Below are positions 6,265-9,581 of a stretch of DNA of 9,581 bases, in pieces. The position numbers and the translations under genes are program-made. Under the pieces are notes generated by a model. It searched no databases. It saw only the letters and a list, made by a program, of their open reading frames with translations, and was not told the origin of the DNA. Source of the stretch: Minisyncoccota bacterium (GTDB lineage Bacteria > Patescibacteriota > Microgenomatia > UBA1400 > PJMF01); NCBI GenBank assembly GCA_012799795.1, contig JAAZKO010000072.1:1-9581 (forward strand). The letters run 5' to 3'. Position 1 is the stretch's first letter. Every line of letters begins with the position of its first letter.

Positions 6265-6352
6265 ATCAAAATAATTCCTTTCTTTTTGATTTGTGTATTG
6301 TAACATAATTTTCTAGTTGTTTACTCTAGAAAAAGATGGCAAAATAGAAACT
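6265..6352. promoter_or_regulatory. Divergent rpsA/pgk promoter region
   Basis: This is an 88-base AT-rich gap between two divergent housekeeping genes. On the minus strand, TACAAT at 6302-6297 is a good -10 candidate for rpsA and would leave a leader of about 25 bases containing the AAAGGA site. On the plus strand, TTGTAA (6298-6303) and TACTCT (6322-6327), 18 bases apart, could serve pgk; CATAAT at 6304-6309 is an alternative -10. The minus-strand -35 is poor. An inverted repeat lies within the region and is listed separately. Confidence 0.4.
6309..6333. repeat. 8-9-8 inverted repeat between rpsA and pgk
   Basis: TTTTCTAG (6309-6316) and CTAGAAAA (6326-6333) are perfect inverted copies separated by nine bases. 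The dyad lies 20 bases before the pgk ATG, overlaps the possible pgk -10 at 6322-6327, and is next to the rpsA promoter box. It could be an operator or a leader hairpin; the AT-rich arms make chance plausible as well. Confidence 0.4.
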
Positions 6353-7666
6353 ATGATTAGCTGCCCAAAGATTAAAAACATTAAAAATAAAAAAGTTTTA
6401 GTAAGAGTTGACTTCAACGTTCCACTTAAATTAGTAGCTGGGAAAGCTGGCAATAAAAACGCAATTTGGCGCGTAGCAGATAACGATAGAATTAGCAGTG
6501 CTTTAGAAACAATTAATTTTTTACTCGATCATCAGGCTAAAGTAATTCTTATTTCTCATCTTGGACGAGCTGATGGTAAAAAAAATCATGATTTAAGCCT
6601 TTTGCCAGTAGCTAAATTTTTGAAAAATAATTTAGATCTACCGGTGGAATTCGTTAATGATTGCGTGGGTATTGAAGTTGCCGAAAAAAGCAAAGAGCTA
6701 CTTGGCGGTAAAGCTTTATTACTAGAAAATTTACGTTTTTATCCAGGCGAAGAGAATAATGATCTTAATTTTACTAAGCAGTTAATCAAAGACACTGGAG
6801 CAGAAATTTTTATTAATGAAGCTTTTAGCGCTAGTCATCGTGCTCATGCTAGTGTAGTTGGCTTAGCTAAACGTCTGCCAAGCTTTGCTGGTTTTAATCT
6901 AAAAAGAGAAGTTGAACATTTTAATTTGGCGCTGGAGGACATTGAACGACCGCTGGTTTTAGTCATGGGAGGAGCTAAAATCTCTGACAAAGTAGGCACC
7001 ATGAAGAATTTAGCTAAACTTGCTGATGTTGTGTTAGTGGGAGGGGGTATTGCTAATGCCATGCTGAGAGCTGGGGGAATTGAAACCCACCGATCTTTTA
7101 TCGGCGCAGATGAGGAAAAAGAGCCAAAAGAGGTAAAAGAAATCCTTGACGAAGCTAAGGAAATTTTAACTGAACATGCAACTGAGAGAATTTTATTTGA
7201 AAATGTTGGCAAAGATCGTAAAAATTTTCCTTTGCCTAAAATTGTTTTACCAATTGACGTTTTAGCCGCAAAAGATATGGGCGCAACGGAAAGTGAAAAA
7301 ATTACTCTACTTTCTGATGTCGCCGATACTGACGATGATCGAAATATTAAATATTTAGATATTGGACCAGAAACTATTAGATTGTATCGATATATATTGG
7401 AAGGAGCTAAAACTATTGTCTGGAATGGCCCAATGGGCGTCTTTGAAAATCCTATCTTTGCTCGTGGCAGTCGAGAGATAGCGCGCGCGATCGCGCGCGC
7501 CACCCAAAATGGCGCTGTTTCATTGGTGGGTGGTGGAGAGAGCAATAGTGTCATTAATCGAGCTGGACTTCATGATCAGTTTACGCACATCTCTACTGCT
7601 GGTGGCGCTGCTTTAGAGTATTTAAGTGGTGAAGAACTACCGGGAATTGAAATTCTAAAAAAATAA
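6353..7666 (+). CDS. pgk: Phosphoglycerate kinase
   Basis: Pgk transfers the phosphate of 1,3-bisphosphoglycerate to ADP, forming ATP and 3-phosphoglycerate in lower glycolysis, in the cytosol. From the ATG at 6353 the protein has 437 residues. Motifs seen in order: VLVRVDFNVP (15-24), ILISHLGR (65-72), LLLENLRFYPGE (122-133), FINEAFSASHRAHAS (153-167), VMGGAKISDKV (204-214), VVLVGGGIANAML (226-238), VWNGPMGVFE (356-365), and the nucleotide-binding GGGES with STAGGAALE near the end. An extra 10-12 residues follow the first motif (KLVAGKAGNKNAIWRVAD) where most enzymes have a short turn. The frame is open back to a TTG at 6317, but ATG 6353 gives the usual N terminus. No clear Shine-Dalgarno precedes it. 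pgk stands alone, divergent from rpsA and convergent with the Wzy-like gene. A GC-only codon run at 7481-7500 forms a perfect palindrome. Confidence 0.96.
   Translation: MISCPKIKNIKNKKVLVRVDFNVPLKLVAGKAGNKNAIWRVADNDRISSALETINFLLDHQAKVILISHLGRADGKKNHDLSLLPVAKFLKNNLDLPVEFVNDCVGIEVAEKSKELLGGKALLLENLRFYPGEENNDLNFTKQLIKDTGAEIFINEAFSASHRAHASVVGLAKRLPSFAGFNLKREVEHFNLALEDIERPLVLVMGGAKISDKVGTMKNLAKLADVVLVGGGIANAMLRAGGIETHRSFIGADEEKEPKEVKEILDEAKEILTEHATERILFENVGKDRKNFPLPKIVLPIDVLAAKDMGATESEKITLLSDVADTDDDRNIKYLDIGPETIRLYRYILEGAKTIVWNGPMGVFENPIFARGSREIARAIARATQNGAVSLVGGGESNSVINRAGLHDQFTHISTAGGAALEYLSGEELPGIEILKK
7481..7500. repeat. Perfect 20-bp GC palindrome inside pgk
   Basis: GCGCGCGCGATCGCGCGCGC equals its own reverse complement and contains GCGATCGC at its centre. 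It encodes ARAIARA of the Pgk C-terminal helix in GCG, CGC and ATC codons, whereas the rest of the gene mostly uses A/T-ending codons such as GCT and CGA. The identity is seen directly; a function is not established. Confidence 0.8.
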
Positions 7667-7674
7667 ATTTTTTT

Positions 7675-7705
7675 GCAAATTAATTACTAATTTGTTTAAA
7701 TTTTT
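7675..7705 (+). terminator. Hairpin after pgk, between convergent genes
   Basis: GCAAATTA (7675-7682) pairs with TAATTTGT (7688-7695) around a five-base loop, with one G-U pair, followed by TTAAATTTTT. It starts 8 bases after the pgk stop. The stem is AT-rich and the U tract is interrupted by AAA, so strength is uncertain. On the other strand the stem is followed by an A run, which does not suit termination of the Wzy-like gene. Confidence 0.45.
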
Positions 7706-7720
7706 ACCCTATTAATATAA

Positions 7721-9581
7721 TTACTCAATTTCTTGAAGAACTAAATCTTGTTCTTCGTTTTCTAAGGAATTATATAAATGATCAATTAAATACCATTTGG
7801 CATTGGGGTCGTGCTCTATCATAGAGCTTGTCATTTTTTTAAATTCCTCTAAACGATTTTGTTTGAAAAGTTCTGTGCTGACCTCTCGATACAAGAACAT
7901 GTAGCGATTAAAATCTTTAATTTCAAACGGTGAAATATTTTGTAGATATGGTAAAAATTCTACTAGATTATCAGTGTTTTCTTCCTTTAAATAGCTCCCC
8001 TCTTGATTAAAAAGAATGTAGGAGTCTAGCAAATGCGCTGTCTGATAAAAATAATTAGCTAATTGCCAATCTTTTTTTTGATAAGCTTCTTCGGCCAAAT
8101 TGAACAAGTCTTTTGCCAATTCCATTCTCTTCCAGTAGCCGAAAAAATAATTATTATTAAGCGGAGGATGTTTTTCTAAAATTCTGATCAATTGATCAGA
8201 TAAAATTTTTGCTTCATTTAATCCCCAGTCTTTATAAGTAATTTTTGATACAAAACTTGCAGGATCTATTTCAGCTAAATCTAAATATAATTGCAGTTTT
8301 AATGACTCATCTAGCTCTTTATCAAAATTTAAAAAACGCAGGATAAAACCTGTATCATAACGATACAGATCGTATAAACTACTATAAGTTTCTACTGTAT
8401 TAATAGAGTCATCATAAGGCGCCTCTGCAGAGATATTATAAAAAGGTGTGTATTTTAACCAATATTCCGGTCTCTTTTTTTGCCAGCGGATTGTCAAAAC
8501 ATTAGCGATAAGTAAGGTGGCACTGGCAAAAAATAAAATAGAGCTAAAGATCTTCCAAAATTTATCGTTTTTTCCTTCAATTTTTTGCGAATCTCGACTT
8601 CTAAGAATAAAGGCTAAAAAAATTAAGGTTAATAAAAATATAACAAAAAAATGCCAATCAAAATCAAACATCGCATTTAACAAAGAACTCATAGCCCCTA
8701 TATATAAAAAATTATTGACAGTTATTTTTGACTTTTTAAGATTAGAGATACTTTGATAAAAAATATAAATAATTAGAAAAATAAACAATCCTCCCCCAAT
8801 CACACCCATTTCAGCTAAATTATGCAGAAAAATATTATGAGCATAAGCACTATGTTGTTCATTAACTAAAGGAAAACGTCGAGCTGCGTGTTTAAAGCTA
8901 TCTAAACCGTAACCAAAAATTGGATTATTTTTAAATGTTAAATAAGCCTGCCTCCAATAAAAGAAGCGGCTATTTTCTGTCACTGATATACACAAATCTT
9001 TACGATAAATTTTTAAAAAACAAGTTTTATTGCCATTATTTGAAAGCGGTAAGGAGAGAAAAATAAAGATTAACGAGATAAATAAAAAAAGAAAAACTGA
9101 GCTTTTAAATAAAGAATAAATAAGTTTGTTTTTACCTAAATTATAAAAAAACTGCTTATTTAATAAGAAAATACTAATAAACTGAGTAATAACTATTAAT
9201 AAACCCCAACGAGACAAAGCAATCAGCACTAATAAATATGAAGAGATTAATAAGAAAACATCTAAAAAAAGCTTCAATTTTTTATTTAAAAGATAACTTG
9301 GCACTTTTTTGAATAAGCTCCACCAAACTAATGGCAAAATTAAAAGTAAAAAAGCTATGTAGTGATTGTGACCATAATTTCTTATCAATAAATTCATTCC
9401 CTGAAAAAAAGTTCTAGAGTTTCCATTTATTGTTAAAAATAGAACTAAAACATTTAATATTGAAGTTAATAATAGTAAATATTCAATAAAAATTTCTACT
9501 TTTAAAAATTTTTTATCTAGATTCAGAAAAAACAAAAAAATACTGAAGGCAAATAAGTAGAATAAATATTTTTCTATAGTA
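7721..9581 (-). CDS. O-antigen ligase/Wzy polymerase-like membrane protein with soluble C-terminal region (5' end outside window)
   Basis: The frame is open to the window edge. At least 619 residues are visible, and 15 more codons (TIEKYLFYLFAFSIF) lie before the internal TTG at 9535, so the true start is outside. About ten hydrophobic segments occupy the first 365 visible residues. The Wzy_C/O-antigen ligase region is clear: SRFFYWRQAYLTFKNNPIFG, then a long periplasm-type loop, then AHNIFLHNLAEMGVIGG with the conserved histidine near visible residue 248. Such proteins ligate or polymerise undecaprenyl-linked glycans at the outer face of the membrane. After the last helix come about 255 polar, probably helical residues, including a tetratricopeptide-like stretch (EEAYQKKDWQLANYFYQTAH). 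TPR-bearing Wzy-like proteins are common in Patescibacteria. Ligase versus polymerase, and glycan versus protein acceptor, cannot be decided here. Transcription converges on pgk and the gene ends in TAA. Confidence 0.88.
   Translation of the reverse strand, partial: TIEKYLFYLFAFSIFLFFLNLDKKFLKVEIFIEYLLLLTSILNVLVLFLTINGNSRTFFQGMNLLIRNYGHNHYIAFLLLILPLVWWSLFKKVPSYLLNKKLKLFLDVFLLISSYLLVLIALSRWGLLIVITQFISIFLLNKQFFYNLGKNKLIYSLFKSSVFLFLFISLIFIFLSLPLSNNGNKTCFLKIYRKDLCISVTENSRFFYWRQAYLTFKNNPIFGYGLDSFKHAARRFPLVNEQHSAYAHNIFLHNLAEMGVIGGGLFIFLIIYIFYQSISNLKKSKITVNNFLYIGAMSSLLNAMFDFDWHFFVIFLLTLIFLAFILRSRDSQKIEGKNDKFWKIFSSILFFASATLLIANVLTIRWQKKRPEYWLKYTPFYNISAEAPYDDSINTVETYSSLYDLYRYDTGFILRFLNFDKELDESLKLQLYLDLAEIDPASFVSKITYKDWGLNEAKILSDQLIRILEKHPPLNNNYFFGYWKRMELAKDLFNLAEEAYQKKDWQLANYFYQTAHLLDSYILFNQEGSYLKEENTDNLVEFLPYLQNISPFEIKDFNRYMFLYREVSTELFKQNRLEEFKKMTSSMIEHDPNAKWYLIDHLYNSLENEEQDLVLQEIE

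Noticed and set aside
6265..6306. N-terminal extension of S1 from the ATG at 6306
   Set aside because: The extension would cover the -10 box and the AAAGGA site, and its residues do not resemble an S1 N terminus.
6844..7554. 236-codon open frame on the minus strand opposite pgk
   Set aside because: It lies fully antisense to a firmly identified gene, and the predicted protein is Ser/Pro/Ala-rich with no domain, typical of a shadow frame.
7813..7827. GCTCTAT-C-ATAGAGC near-palindrome
   Set aside because: Seven-base arms inside a coding region, with no U tract and no link to a start; a chance occurrence is likely.
8448..8756. 102-codon plus-strand open frame
   Set aside because: It is antisense to the Wzy-like gene and overlaps its last membrane helix without features of its own.

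Overview
The window is low-GC DNA (about one third G+C by eye) with tightly packed genes, short intergenic gaps and few Shine-Dalgarno sequences. The proteins look like those of a Candidatus Patescibacteria (CPR) genome. The evidence is a four-domain ribosomal protein S1, a small lysine-rich protein of a type I associate with Patescibacteria, several anchored envelope proteins, and proteins with no recognisable family. This assignment is an inference from gene style, not from a marker gene. TAG ends rpsA and the 50-residue ORF, and TGA ends the five-helix membrane protein gene. Both therefore act as stops, which argues against the UGA-to-Gly code of Gracilibacteria/Absconditabacteria.

Layout from right to left. 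Positions 9581 to 7721 (minus) hold most of an O-antigen ligase/Wzy-like membrane protein whose 5' end lies beyond the window. It converges on pgk (6353-7666, plus), with a hairpin between them. pgk is divergent from rpsA (5155-6264, minus), and their shared upstream region carries an 8-9-8 inverted repeat. A hairpin terminator follows rpsA. Then comes a minus-strand run of closely spaced genes: a 50-residue ORF (4906-5058), an unrecognised 229-residue protein, a 153-residue lysine-rich protein, an anchored GH3/NagZ-like glycosidase, a five-helix membrane protein, an anchored DUF192 protein, a broken SGNH/GDSL hydrolase, and the start of an acidic low-complexity protein that leaves the window at position 1.

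The two best understood genes are housekeeping: S1 in translation and phosphoglycerate kinase in lower glycolysis. From 3674 down to 523 the cluster is membrane or envelope oriented (glycosidase, membrane protein, DUF192, SGNH hydrolase). The Wzy-like gene at the other end also points to surface polysaccharide, but the two are not in one transcription unit. The SGNH gene carries an in-frame TAG and appears to lack the stretch between its GDS and ND motifs, so it is probably a recent pseudogene. I see no mobile element, CRISPR array, tRNA or rRNA, and no convincing new multi-gene system. The most unusual non-gene signal is a perfect 20-bp GC palindrome inside pgk.
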